Source: Paragonimus westermani (lineage: Eukaryota > Platyhelminthes > Trematoda > Plagiorchiida > Troglotrematidae). From it: a stretch of DNA of 64,000 nucleotides. The notes beneath the pieces are model-generated. The model saw only the letters and a program-made list of their open reading frames with translations. It was not told the origin of the DNA and did not search any database. Location of the stretch: assembly GCA_008508345.1 (NCBI GenBank), contig QNGE01001023.1, positions 25,604 through 89,603 of the forward strand, read 5' to 3'. The stretch's first letter is position 1. Every line of letters begins with the position of its first letter. The position numbers were made by a program, and so were the translations under genes. Below, piece by piece: positions 22,280 through 33,237 of this stretch.

Positions 22280-24100
22280 CGAGCTGAAAAGAAGTTGGGA
22301 GCACAGTCCTTGAATGAATATGTAACAATTGCCCTCACTGATATTGCAGTCATCAAGATATAAGTTGCCTTCTCAATTGCGCATATAGATGGGACAGTGA
22401 TAAGAATGGAAGACAAGGGGATCAATGAGAGGAGAGTTGTTCCTCTGGGCCACTTGCCCACGGCTTCTCCTCTTGCTATGCTACTTACATCATTCTTGGC
22501 ATCCTCCTTCTTCCCGGACGTCACGGACCTCGTACTGGCAAGCAGACTGTGCATCAAATTGACCAAACAATCACGTGGACATTTGGTAACCTTACCTATT
22601 TGGCCCCGTCCCCGCACTTTTAAGCGCAAGTCAGAATGCGGATGGCCTGCCCATACAGCGAACCTGTGCACTTTGTCTCGTTGCTCATCTCCTTCACGCA
22701 GAATATATCATCTTCTCGAACACTGCTCCCAATTACTTGCAAAGCGTTAGCTTACGAGACACTCAGAGAACCAAAATGCGTTCCATGTTGTCCGAAGTGG
22801 GTCCAGGCAGGAAATCCGTTAACAAACCAAATTCGTTCAAAGAAAAATCATCCGAAGAGCCTGCGAGAAGAAAACTCTCATTTAAACACATGCAATGGCC
22901 AGAAAATGCCAGTCTTCGACTTTTTTTCGCGACTATCTGACGGGGACACTTTAGTTGACACCTCTATCGTGACCGAGTTATTCAAAGGGCACTTTTTGGA
23001 AGTCCACGAAGTCACATTGCCGAACTGGTACCCGATGCTATCACTGCAGAACTGCTGGCAACCACTCGTTACAGCTGGACTTTTGGAGTTAAACAATGGA
23101 GAATTTTCACACAAGGTTGGTTCGTATAGTGGAACGGGTCCTGAAGAGACCCACCCCGGAATTACCAGAGAGGCTGCTGCTAGTCTGGTGGAACTCCTTT
23201 CCAGCTGTTTAAACAAACACTCCGGTGCATCGAAAGCGGCCAAGTCCGCGCCCATCTTCAAAGCGAATGACCGGCCCCTCTGACCAGCTACCGGCCAATC
23301 AGCTTTAATAGCCTTCCGTGCGAACGAACGTAGCGTTCATCAAAGCGTACCACTCCCAAGCACTACTTATCAAAGTATCTCTTCTATCCATCACGATTTC
23401 CTTCATGACCAGTCACAAATAGCATAAAGTCCGGTCTTTATGAGCAGCTTGACAAAGGCAAAAACACTGGTCTCATGTCGAATACTACTTTCTCCGACTT
23501 CACCAGGGTTTTTGATCGTGTCTCACATGAGCCCCTCAGGCACGAACTGGAAGCATGTAGTATTCAAGATTATGGTCTTGGCTAGGAAGCCAAACAGGAT
23601 CGGCTCTATGGTCCTCCTCCCCAACTTCTGCGGGGATTTTTAAGGGGTAAAGGTAGGTTCCCTTTTTTCGTGTATACATGAACAAAAATATCTATCAAAG
23701 CTCTGTCACATGCCAATGAACAAAAACCGGAATGCAGTGGTCCCAATGCACAGTAGACTGATATTTTCGCAATTAAACGTTGACCAGACGAATGGAGCCA
23801 CCTACACAAAATGACAATAAGTGTGCATACATGTGACCGGATGAGAACTCTGGCAGTGCCTTCACGGTTCATAGGGCATTCAGCACAATGAATATTGCGA
23901 AATCGGTCCGTAGAAAGACCTAGACAGCTGGTTGTAGTCCAAATTATCCTTCGTATTTCCAAACAAAATGGCGGGAAAAAAATGGATTCGTCGCCCTCAG
24001 GATGGCTAAGCGCAAAAAACGCCTCAAGCGCTTTACCGTGTTCATATTAAACCGATATTCGAGTATGCCAATCTGGTGGTGTACAGGTTGGTGGCATCCG
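22280..24100 (+). pseudogene. decayed CR1-like LINE copy covering ORF1 and ORF2
   Basis: This copy parallels the nearly intact LINE at 25.1-29.5 kb. ORF1 part: SLNEYVTIAL (~22.31 kb; intact copy PLNEYIALAL), RRVVPLGHLPT, then LASRLCIK...GHLVTLP (~22.53 kb). ORF2 part: LSDGDTLVDTSIVTELFKGHF and VTLPNWYPML (~22.93-23.04 kb), SYSGTGPEETHPGITREAAASL (~23.12 kb; the GPDKIHPRILKEAA motif), SLTKAKTLV (~23.45 kb) and IFEYANLVVYRLVAS (~24.06 kb). It is broken by stops and deletions but keeps the order of the family. It is useful as an outgroup: where the intact copy has an internal TGA in ORF1, this copy has an Arg codon (AGA). Confidence 0.7.
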
Positions 24101-24840
24101 AATCGGATTAGCCTGTCACAGTGGCCGAAGGACCCCTGCCCTTAACCAACACCGCACTTGGCTTGCGTTGCACCACTTGCAGTCCCACCCACACATCACA
24201 TATCCAGTGTGAACCCTGAGGAATAAGACAGGGAGGTGTGCCGGCAAAGCCTTTGGGTCCAGCCGACCAATGCTGGTTAACCAGTTGATTGGCTAATAAC
24301 GAAAGGAAACTCTTATCTCTCGGAAACAAACCAGAGAGAGACTGCAATGACGGGATCCAAACCAAGAAGAAAGATTTTTAAGCGGTATACAAGAGGCGTT
24401 CCAGTGTATGAGTGCAGGTTAGTGCATCCCAGAGGAGATAAGGATGAAAAACAAATAGCTCATCAGACAGTAAACCAACAAAGCTGAAGAAATGAATGGG
24501 TGAGGATGACAGACACCCTGCTTTCTGAAAAGAAGAGTGGATTAATTGTCAACGACCAGGCTCTTGGCCGATACAGTTGTCAACAGGAATGAAATAGACA
24601 TGCTTATATGACCTACCTGAGCCTAATGTACTCGTCGTCTCTTCTCCGATGGTGCAATGTGGATAGGTTGGTGACCTACTAATGTCAATCGTCACGGCCA
24701 CATAGTCACGTCACCGCGACCAATGGCACCGATGGCTCCCTTGCGTACTGTACGCTTCCGCTCGTGGCCGCACAACAACTGCTCGTTGAACTTTCAGACG
24801 CACGCCCGAACCGAAATCTTCCAGGCCGTCTGGTTAGACA
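24101..24840. other. unassigned sequence between LINE remnants
   Basis: Probably decayed 3' LINE sequence, but no motif is readable. An 85-codon minus-strand frame at 24108-24365 has no domain. Confidence 0.35.
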
Positions 24841-25060
24841 CTAAATCTTCTCAACATCCAAAATCAACGTAACGACGTGAAAGACCAAACTGCACAACAT
24901 CATGGCATCTCCGTTTTGACCATCAGGATTTTGCCTAACCGATATCACTTGTTCATACAAGAGCTTCTTAAGGATGCGGTCATTGTTCATCCGACGGACG
25001 TGACCGAGCCAACGGAGCTGATTCAGCGTCAGCGTGGCTTCCATCCCGTCCATGTCCGCC
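24841..25060 (-). pseudogene. RTE-like LINE C-terminal fragment
   Basis: On the minus strand the frame ends with TLNQLRWLGHVRRMNNDRILKKLLYEQV followed by a QNPDGQ stretch. This is the characteristic C-terminal signature of RTE-clade LINE proteins (LRWLGHVxRMxxxRLPKxLLYGEL). The region immediately upstream of this signature in such proteins is found only beyond the CR1-like LINE, at 29.93-30.31 kb. Confidence 0.65.
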
Positions 25061-25134
25061 CGCCGCAGTACCTCAGTTTTCGGATTTCAGCGATTTCACC
25101 GATTTGTACACGGGTTCGAGGCTGGGGGCCCAAT

Positions 25135-28100
25135 CTACCAGGATCCATTCAGTTTCTTCGTTTCGATGTCCGGCGGTTTTCTGTTGACCTGAAGGGCAGT
25201 CACTGAAAACGGGGTGTAGCACCGCTCTTGAGAGTTACAGAAAGTACCAACAACAGAGTAAAATAATAATCTAGCAAAACAGGATAAATTATTATTTAAC
25301 GGTTTAATAAGTAGGTGGGAATCCAATAACACTTTGAGACGGTCTTTAGAAGAGCAGCTAACAATCTCTAGTGCTAGGTCATTCCAGTAGTTGATAACCC
25401 TATAAGCGAAGAACTGTTGTCTTAGGAAGGTCCGAGGTCGAAGCTTATAGGGCTTCTTGTCGTGGCCTCTTCGACTGTTATCACTTACTAGGGCGAAGAA
25501 TTGTTGCACGAGTCCTGTGCTAAATAGGAAGTGTGCAAGAATTAAGTCGCCGCGGAGTCCACGAAACTCAAGTGGATGAAGATCGAGAATTTCAAGGCGA
25601 GACTCGTAGGATAGATGCCGTAAGCCAGTGACCATTTTGGTGGCTACTCGGTGGACACGTTCAATGGCGAGTATGTACTTCTTCAAACCGGTGTAGACGA
25701 CTTGATTGGCATACTCGAGCAATGGTCTTATGTAGACTCTGTAAAGCGTGTGAAAGGCGCGCTTGTCAATCCGGGGGAAGGTTCGTTTGTTCATCCCGAG
25801 AGTCATGAGACCCCTTTTGGCGGCCAGCTGGTGATGATAAGAGAAGGACAACCCAGACGATAGCCAGATCTCTAGGTCTTTTCTGAGGTCTACTTTCGTG
25901 ATAATCACTACACTTTGTGCACCATGTATCACGAATAGGTTCCCAGAGTATCCTCCGAGTGACATGCGCGCGCACTTACTGTCGTTTAGAGGGAGACTCC
26001 AATCATCTGACCAGCACTTAATACGATCAAGGTCAATCTGCAATGCGTTGGGGTCACAGGCGTTCCAAATTTTTAAGTCGTCGGCATAAAGGAGAGCGTT
26101 GCTGGAGATCAACTCGGGGAGATCATTGATGTAAATAAGAAACAACAATGGACCAAGTACCGATCCTTGAGGGACCCCCACAGAGACTGGGGATGGAGAC
26201 GAAAGGCCTGAACCGGTTTTTACTCTGAAAGTCCTGTTACCAAGAAAGGAGGTTATCCAGCGGAGAACTTCTCCTTGAATCCCATAGGCTTCTAGTTTGT
26301 GCAGCAGAGGACCGTGTGGGACACGGTCGAAGGCTTTGGCAAAGTCGAAGAAGATAGCGTCCGAGATATGACCATTGTCTTTGGCCTCTGTTAGGCTATC
26401 CATGAAGATTAACATATTAGTTATGCATGACCGCTCAGGAAGAAAGCCATGCTGGGTCGAAGAGAAGAGGTTATTTGAGAAGAAATGCTTAAAGATAGTG
26501 CGTTTTAACAGTCGCTCCATTATCTTGCATGGGATGCTGGTAAGGCTGATCGGTCGATAACTAGCAGGAGAATGACGATCGCCTGTTTTAAATATAGGTG
26601 AGACATTGGCCTCTTTCCATGCCTCCGGAAGAGTGCCTGTCCGAAGTGTCTGTTTAAACAGATCGAAGAGAGGCATCGCCAAACTGACGGCCGCTTCTTT
26701 GAGGATCCGGGGATGGATCTTGTCTGGTCCCATGGCACTATAAGGATTGATCTTAAGCAAGAGGTCCTGAACGTCAGACACAGAAAAGTCAGCTGTCAGG
26801 ATGGGTTGTTGGAAGTGCCTCTGCGGGAGAATTGGATGCCAGTTTGGCAGATCCACATTGTAGACTGATGAGTAGTATTCCCTGAACATCTCGGCAACCA
26901 CTTGGGGGTTGGAGGAGGTTTCCCCGTCGGGAAGCCGCAGAGAAAGCGCTGAGGGCTTAGTTTTTCTCTGGCGTCGTATATACTTGAAAAGAAAATTCTT
27001 ATTCTCGTGAGCTATTTGTAGGATTTTCGACTGTACGTGTTGGGTGTGTTGCCGGATTTCCCGCTTGCACCTGTTTCGTACAGAGCGAAAGGCCTCTAGA
27101 TCCTCTGGCCTATCCGTTAGCTTCTGTTTAGAGAATAGACGAGAACGTAATTCAAGAAGGCGGCGTATGTTCCGCGGAAGCGGTGCACGAGAGGAGAACT
27201 TCAATAGTTTTCGAGGAACAAATGCCTCATCGGCTTCGTGAATGGCAGCTTTAAAGGAAAGGTAGTTCAAGTTCACTGAGTCGGATGTGAGGCTGAGTGT
27301 GCTTAAGAACGTCCTTAGTGCGTTAAAGTCTGCGTTTTGGAAGTTTCGGAATGAAGTCTTTGTTACAGCGTTTTGGAGCCAGTAACAGATAAAGTCAAAG
27401 TTTAGTAGCATATGGTCACTATGCCCTAGCGGCGGTTTGATGACCACCCTATCTACCAGGTGAGCCTCGTTCGTAATGACCAGATCGAGCAAGGAGGGTG
27501 TCTGTCCTGGACGGTGCCTTGTAGGTAGATCGACATGCTGTGTCCAGGCTTTCTCATGGATCAACATTGCCAAGGGTTTCGAGAACCCGCAGCCACAGTC
27601 CTCATGAGAAGCCGCCATAGAGTTGAGTTTGGGTGCGTTGAAGTCACCCATAATAAGAAGATGGGAGAAACGCTGGGCAGACGTGAGTCTGTCTAAGGTA
27701 GCAAGGATGGCTTCGTCGTCGGATGCACTGCATGACGGCGAGCGGTACACAACACCGGTAAGAAGCGTGTCACGTTTGCGAAGTTGGAGTTTAATCCAGA
27801 GCGTGTCGCATTTCTCTGGGAAGGTAAATTCCCCTACGACAGCTGGCACTGGGAGCTTCTGGCTTAGGAAAACGGCGCAGCCTCCCATGCGTCCACGGGA
27901 GGAGTCCGTCCGGTATAAAGAGTAACCAGGGACATGCAGTTCATTATCACTGATATCCGCGGAAAGCCAGGTCTCTGTTAATGCAAGAATGTGAGGGCTA
28001 GTGTCGTGGACCAGCTGTCTGATTTCTGGTAGTTTGTTCAGAAGGCTCAGACAGTTGGTGTACACGCACTTTAAGGCTACTTCTTCGTTTGGCTGGGTGC

Positions 28101-28341
28101 AAAAAGAGACAGAAGTGCACGAGGGAAAGCTTGGGAAAGTAGCCTCAGTAGTGAGGGGGGTTGTGCAACTGGCGGCGTAGTTCTGTGAGCCCTCTTGGGG
28201 GGTGGTGGCCGTTTCATCACAGCCTGGGCATAAGTGAGCGTCCCTGTTGGACGCTTCGTCCGCTTCTCTTGGCCCAAGGTCAATGACGTTCGGACCGCTC
28301 TTGCTTTCAGAGCTTTCGGAGGGTGATTTGCGGTTTTGCAC
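25135..28341 (-). CDS. LINE ORF2: apurinic-type endonuclease and reverse transcriptase (CR1/Jockey group)
   Basis: This uninterrupted 1,068-codon frame encodes the enzyme that nicks target DNA and copies the LINE RNA at the nick. Domains: exonuclease-endonuclease-phosphatase domain ~89-320, with TETW (catalytic Glu ~123), GDFN (~232-235) and GHSDH (~306-310). The reverse transcriptase spans ~540-800, with SYRPISL (~594-600), FFDFAKAFD (~664-672, catalytic Asp), GVPQGSVLGPLLF (~722-734) and YADDLKIW (~752-759, catalytic Asp pair). A C-terminal region with RRGHDKK and NYWNDLA blocks follows. All catalytic residues looked for are present, and the length is normal to slightly long. The first ~88 codons overlap ORF1 in another frame, and the conserved part starts at about codon 89 (LKCVYTN), so the true start is uncertain. 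Expression would be from the element's own RNA. It could be competent in trans, since ORF1 is broken. Confidence 0.9.
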   Translation of the reverse strand: MQNRKSPSESSESKSGPNVIDLGPREADEASNRDAHLCPGCDETATTPQEGSQNYAASCTTPLTTEATFPSFPSCTSVSFCTQPNEEVALKCVYTNCLSLLNKLPEIRQLVHDTSPHILALTETWLSADISDNELHVPGYSLYRTDSSRGRMGGCAVFLSQKLPVPAVVGEFTFPEKCDTLWIKLQLRKRDTLLTGVVYRSPSCSASDDEAILATLDRLTSAQRFSHLLIMGDFNAPKLNSMAASHEDCGCGFSKPLAMLIHEKAWTQHVDLPTRHRPGQTPSLLDLVITNEAHLVDRVVIKPPLGHSDHMLLNFDFICYWLQNAVTKTSFRNFQNADFNALRTFLSTLSLTSDSVNLNYLSFKAAIHEADEAFVPRKLLKFSSRAPLPRNIRRLLELRSRLFSKQKLTDRPEDLEAFRSVRNRCKREIRQHTQHVQSKILQIAHENKNFLFKYIRRQRKTKPSALSLRLPDGETSSNPQVVAEMFREYYSSVYNVDLPNWHPILPQRHFQQPILTADFSVSDVQDLLLKINPYSAMGPDKIHPRILKEAAVSLAMPLFDLFKQTLRTGTLPEAWKEANVSPIFKTGDRHSPASYRPISLTSIPCKIMERLLKRTIFKHFFSNNLFSSTQHGFLPERSCITNMLIFMDSLTEAKDNGHISDAIFFDFAKAFDRVPHGPLLHKLEAYGIQGEVLRWITSFLGNRTFRVKTGSGLSSPSPVSVGVPQGSVLGPLLFLIYINDLPELISSNALLYADDLKIWNACDPNALQIDLDRIKCWSDDWSLPLNDSKCARMSLGGYSGNLFVIHGAQSVVIITKVDLRKDLEIWLSSGLSFSYHHQLAAKRGLMTLGMNKRTFPRIDKRAFHTLYRVYIRPLLEYANQVVYTGLKKYILAIERVHRVATKMVTGLRHLSYESRLEILDLHPLEFRGLRGDLILAHFLFSTGLVQQFFALVSDNSRRGHDKKPYKLRPRTFLRQQFFAYRVINYWNDLALEIVSCSSKDRLKVLLDSHLLIKPLNNNLSCFARLLFYSVVGTFCNSQERCYTPFSVTALQVNRKPPDIETKKLNGSW

Positions 28342-29498
28342 CCTCGAAAATTTGGATAAAGTTGTAGATGGGAAGAGAGTATAGGACGAAATGGCCCCGA
28401 TGTAGCCGGGGGGAGAGCCATCGGAATGACACTTTTTTGGACCATTTTTGACGCAGGAGGGGATCCCAGCAGACTCACTGGGCTGTAAAGTTTAGGAATA
28501 AAAAATTTTTTTTGCGGCCGTTTTTTGTGTGAGATGATTGGGGGTCTAGAAGATTGGTGGTCCTTAGCACCTTTGGGATCTGTTTTACCGGCCCCCTGCA
28601 TATCTACAGGTGCTTGACTTTCCAGTGAGATGGGGGCAGTGGCCTCTGAAGTGTGTGCTTGGGGTGGTTCGTCCGAGGACACCGGTGTCCCCTTGACATC
28701 AGGGATAAGGACCTTAACGCTAGCCTGGAGTTTGGGGTCAGCCTTGATGCATAACCTTGTTCTGGCAAGCTGAGAGCGCTTCTGCCGCTCCTGCAGTGAG
28801 CGATCTAGAGAGACTCCCCTGAGGTTTACGTGCTTTGTCTTTAGATCAACCATCTTTTCCAGTACTTCCTCCGCGCTAATCTTAGCGGGTAACGTCACAA
28901 GGAGTCCCAGTGACTTCTTGGTAGCTTTGGAGCGAAGTCAACTGGCGGAAACCATTTTTGTAGACTCTGGAGAGAAACAAGCGTTTAGCACCGCTCTGGC
29001 TTGTTCCCCTGGAGAGAGTGTAGTCGGAAATCGTCCCCACAAAACAAGCCTCTTCTCCCGGAGTGCTCTGTTCTTCAAGTTCGTCGCAACTTCCTCAATT
29101 TGAGCCGTGGACAAAGCCACTGCCTTGCGAGCAGCTGCGGCGCCTGGAAGGGCCAGGGCAATGTACTCATTCAACGGGCTCAGTTCTGACTTCGGGTCAG
29201 ATAAAGTTCTCTGAGTATCATTCAGGGCTTTTTCTACCTTGGCTATCTGTGCGCTTATATCTTTAGACGCCTTGTAGCCACATTTGCACGCGCCTGACTT
29301 CTGCTCGCTCGGGGTGGCGAGTAGAGGATCTAACGTGGCCTTCAGTGGGGTGCAGGTATCTCGGAAGAGACAGCTCATACAGATAAATGGCCTCTTTGAA
29401 GAAGTGAGCAAGGCGCACTGGTCCTCTCTGAGGCCAGTACATTTAAATTGGTACTAATGTAGGCACGTCTGGCATTGCATACGGATGAGAACATTCAT
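28077..29498 (-). pseudogene. LINE ORF1 (PHD-like zinc finger plus RRM-like region), two nonsense codons
   Basis: ORF1 proteins of CR1 elements bind the LINE RNA. Starting at the ATG at 29498-29496, a single frame runs to the stop at 28077, 473 codons, with internal stops TAG at codon 15 (29456-29454) and TGA at codon 187 (28940-28938). Visible parts: a Cys-rich finger (codons ~9-50: CQTC, then CTGLREDQC, then CMSC); a middle segment with LNEYIALAL and RLVLWGRFP; after the TGA, GLLVTLPAKISAEEV and LRGVSLDRSLQERQ, an RRM-like half; then a proline- and lysine-rich tail. The related copy at 22.3-22.6 kb has Arg where the TGA lies, so the stop is a mutation and not a domain boundary. The TAG probably replaced Trp in the finger. 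The last 265 bases overlap ORF2. Confidence 0.75.
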
Positions 29499-29628
29499 GC
29501 AGCAGTCAGAACGACCACAAGCACTCGATACCTCCGATCCACCGATGCTGCTGGATCTTGTGCGTGTCATTGTGTTATGGTCTGTGAGTAAATATGACAG
29601 TTGTTAATGGAAAGGAAACACAATGCTA

Positions 29629-29880
29629 GAAAATAATACGGATACTATCAAAGACAAATAAGCTAGTACACAGTGATTTATGCTATTCCTCGATGAATAG
29701 CAATGATCGCATACAATTGTTTTTTGATGCACTGGGCACCAAAAGTAAACACAAGTTTAGAGAATAATACGGATAATATCGAAAACGAATAATACAATAC
29801 TCGATGAGTTATGCTATTCGACAAAGAATAACAGTGATCGTGTATAATTTTTTTGATGCACCGGGCACCAAGATAGCAAA
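29629..29880. repeat. two tandem ~131-bp A/T-rich units
   Basis: Unit 1 (29629-29759) and unit 2 (29760-~29880) both begin GA(A/G)AATAATACGGATA and both end with TTTTTTGATGCAC(T/C)GGGCACCA. They are diverged (roughly 75-80% by eye). No coding content is seen. They lie upstream of the LINE 5' region, between it and the RTE fragment, and could be a LINE promoter-type tandem or an unrelated repeat. Confidence 0.55.
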
Positions 29881-29929
29881 AATATGAATAGACAATGACA
29901 CCGAGGAAATTTAAACCAGATTTCGAGTT

Positions 29930-30307
29930 ACCCAACCACCGAATACCCAAGATGCGCCTCAGACACTACACATGAAAGGGGCTCAGATATCTCACGTTCC
30001 GCTGGTACAATGTTTACATCTCATTGTCATACAGCAGTATGGACAGCACCATTGAGAGGTAGACACACAGCTTCGTAGCCATCTTCAGGCTGATTCTTTC
30101 AGACACGCCTTTCAAGATTCCGAAAGCAGGACTAGCCTTCGTCACACGCGCTCTCAGCTCACGGTGCACGGAAAAATCTGTCGACAAGTTGCTACCCAAG
30201 TAGCAAAAATTCCCGCATCTATCCACAATGTCTCCATCGATGAGGATTTGGGATGGAGGTATACAAGCAGCACCTCCAGTTGTGTACATTGACCTGAAGA
30301 AAGACAT
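29930..30307 (-). pseudogene. RTE-like LINE fragment upstream of the C-terminal signature
   Basis: The minus-strand frame reads CGNFCYLGSNLSTDFSVHRELRAR, then ASPAFGILKG, LKMATKLCVYLSMVLSILLY, and, past a stop, LYQRNVRYLSPFHV and CLRRILGIRW. This is the order seen after the RT domain of RTE-clade LINEs (FxYLGSxI, RIxKASxAFG, TKLxVYRAxVLSxLLYGCE, FHxRCLRxILGIxW). The next expected block, LRWLGHV, appears at 24.84-25.05 kb. The two pieces therefore bracket the CR1-like LINE. Confidence 0.7.
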
Positions 30308-30654
30308 ACTCGATGTTCAGCACGCTATACCTTGCTTTTATTTATTGCCTTTCATACCAATAGACGCCCGTTTGACGCTGGATAATAAAACCCCACTGGA
30401 TTCAGTGATATTGAGCCTCTGCCTCCAACACGGATCGCTGTGTTCTTCCGTTACCATCTAATTGAAACCATTGAGTTGGAATCCGTGAGGCTCAGGAGTG
30501 CAAGAAACTGCACAATCTCTAGCAAAAATCGCAAATCCTGTGACTTGACTCAATATGATCTTACGGTATCTAGCATGAACCATTCGCTGTGGATTCGCGT
30601 TTAAATATACCACGCGTGTTTAGTTTCTACTATGCGGTTTTATGAACTGACCGT
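30308..30654. other. unassigned sequence up to the inner breakpoint
   Basis: Nothing was recognised. The right arm of the inverted repeat starts at 30655. Confidence 0.5.
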
Positions 30655-31262
30655 AGTGAAAGGATGCTGAGCGTCATTTTTCTAGCTTTCTTAATAACAT
30701 ACAATAGTAAGTTATCACTTCTAGTTGGCTGAACTGTCCATTTTTTGTACTATAAAATTTAATACCAACTTGTTTGTTGTATCTTACACTGGCCATGATC
30801 ACGTGGTTGTAGTCTGTGAGCGTGGTAAGTTGCACGAAGCGCATGCGTTCGTTTCTGTTGACATAAGCCTAAACTGAATGCACATGAGCCACAACAGTCC
30901 AATGAGTCTTTTACTTCGTTTATGTTATTCATCTTTGTGGCCACTCTTACAAATATTCTCTCTCAGTACAATGTTACCCAGTGACAGATTCAGTAGCCAA
31001 CAAATGTTGGTGCTATTCAAACAGCACAATGCTATTTACACTGTTTAGACCGGAGAAAAAGGAAGTGTTCGACCAGTTAACGTCTTGTGTGTAGCGCGCT
31101 GAACGGAAAAGTGGAAAACTTCCATATGAGCACAAATAAGGTATAGAGATGGGTTGAACCGACATGCTTCACCGAGGAGCGTCGAAATGTACCGCAAGAT
31201 GGCAACAAAAGTTGACCCGTTCTAAGTGATCACCACGCTGAGTATTCCTCTGTATCCATTTA

Positions 31263-31566
31263 TGCTTGTTGGAACTGGTCCAACAGAATAACAAGTCAGA
31301 ATTCACTATCGCAAACCTATTGACAGTGAAAAACAAAGACTCAGCACGCTGACTCCCGTGTAGTAGTACCGATCCTGGAAAATCGAGCGTACAGAGAAAT
31401 ATGTCAAGCTAACGAGGCACGGAGCGAGTTGTGATTGTACTTCCCGGAAGGATTTTACAAAATGGATAGCTTGACTAAAGCAAAAGTAAGTGAAAAACCA
31501 AAATCATGGAAGAGGTACAGATGAATGCGGCTGCCGAACTATTATTTATTAAAGTTGTTACATGCT
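31263..31566 (+). mobile_element. solo LTR with AGCA-type target duplication (right arm)
   Basis: The LTR at 31267-31562 begins TGTTGGAACTGG and ends GTTGTTACA on the plus strand, with TGCT (the complement of AGCA) at 31263-31266 and 31563-31566. It is the mirror of 18846-19141, so the LTR was already in place when the arm was duplicated. Confidence 0.8.
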
Positions 31567-33237
31567 GCACTCGTGTAATGATGATTTTTCTGTCAAAACC
31601 ATGAGATGCTTTTTCAGTCACCTTGCATACGGCTTGAACTGTTTAGGTGCCTAGGTCCTTAACCAATAGCTCTTTTGACTTGTTTGAAGGAGGAGGACGC
31701 GTGAAGTATTTGTTCGTTTCCCACGCAATGACCATCATCCTTGCAGGGATCATGAACAAGCGTGTTTATTAATAAAGAAACACAAACCAATCTGACCAGG
31801 TAGTACGACCGTCTTTTGAATTTCTTTTGACCGTCTTACGAGTGTCTTTTGAACGTCTTGACAACACTTTGAAGTCACTCAAAAGACGGTCAAACGGAAA
31901 ATATTTCGTTCCGAACACTTGTCGGCTTCGCTCTTAAATGCCGTAATTGACGAAGGCCTCTGGCTTTCAAGCTATATCTTAACCTCCATGGAGGTGTTGA
32001 TTGTAGCCACAAGATCTGAAATGTTTGATCGCAACCAATCACACAGGGTACATGAAATCACTCACCAGTTTTCGACAGTCACATGGGATTCAGGTTAGGC
32101 CAGACTACGTGGCTAACAGCCATTACCAGGAAGTGTCTGGTTCATTGCACTAGTGAGCTCACAAATCTCACTCAGTCACAACACTTAAAGGAGACAACTC
32201 TTCATTTCATATCATAAGAAAATCCTCTTAGAAGAGGCTGTCACTATATAAAGGAGGATCGTTGATTAATGTGACAAACTTATCAGGTTGGTATGTAGAG
32301 TCATTATCGCTGGTGATGCTACCTCGCCATATCCAGATTACAGTCGCCGGGTCACCTGCCGGGGTCCATGAATAGGAATTAAAGGGAAATGTTTTGTGAA
32401 GGTCTGTTACGTGTATATTGGAAGAAAATGAAGGAAAGGTTGAAGAGGCAAAAACCGAGAGTAGAAAGGGAGAGTAGAACATAGAATCCAATCGTCAGGT
32501 TGTCAAATAAACTCGGGGAGCACCGATGATTAACATTCACAAGCCTCTGATTAAAATCGTTCGCCGTCATGGCTAGTGTCACTCCCGCTGGCAACTAATT
32601 TCAATCGTTCACTAATCTACAAAAGTAGTGAACCCACACTTCTCTTTTTATTTATCTGGTGAGGCTGTCGCCTGGTGTGCCTTGCCCCCAGTTTTTGCCA
32701 GTGGTAATTTTCTGACGCCTTTTGCTTCGTTTTCGCGATGTAATAATTGATAACGCCTTTGAGAGCACCTACTTGCACCACAGACTTGCTTTGGATCACG
32801 TTTTTCGAGCGATGATATGGTTTTAGATACAGGAAACAGTTTTAGCTCCTCGGCAATCTCATGGCAGCCACTAACAGTCAGTGTATCGAATTCTTGACAT
32901 CGGTCAACATAGTGTACTGCATCACGCCTAGCACGCCGCAGTTTGTAATCATTCCTGAGAGGTACAGTCAAATACACAGGCGTCCACCTTGTATATCCTG
33001 TGTTTACCGGGTCGAAGTTAAGTCGTGGCAGTACAAGTGCTTGGCGGAGGGGAGCTGTTCAAGGAGCCGAGGACCATATAAAGAAGCCCCGTGTCCGCAG
33101 CATATGCCTTCTAGTTTGCAAATCTGGTCAAATCTGCAGAGGATGATACCCATACATGCCGCAAAATGACAGTCACCACCACTTTACATGCATCGAGGTG
33201 GGCAGTAGTCGGACATCATTTATCAAACCTATGCCTA
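31563..33237. other. right-arm sequence without a gene (mirror of 17.17-18.85 kb)
   Basis: It contains the mirrored GACCGTCTTTTG / CAAAAGACGGTC hairpin cluster (about 31.81-31.89 kb) and the mirrored duplicated LINE tail module (about 32.56-32.65 and 33.24-33.33 kb). No further coding content was recognised. Confidence 0.5.

Larger units (their letters stand above)
25135..29560 (-). mobile_element. nearly intact CR1-like non-LTR retrotransposon
   Basis: The minus-strand order is ORF1 (29498 to 28077, two internal stops) overlapping ORF2 (open from 28341 to 25135). The 3' end lies near 25.13-25.2 kb and the 5' end is not defined (somewhere beyond ~29.5 kb). No target duplication or tail could be assigned with confidence. 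It separates two fragments that belong to an RTE-type LINE, so it, together with neighbouring sequence, probably inserted into that older element. Its conceptual protein is the yardstick by which the other CR1 remnants in the window were recognised. Confidence 0.8.

Noticed and set aside
24877..25206. 109-codon plus-strand frame over the RTE and CR1 ends
   Set aside because: It is the antisense of two recognised LINE C-termini and has no domain of its own.
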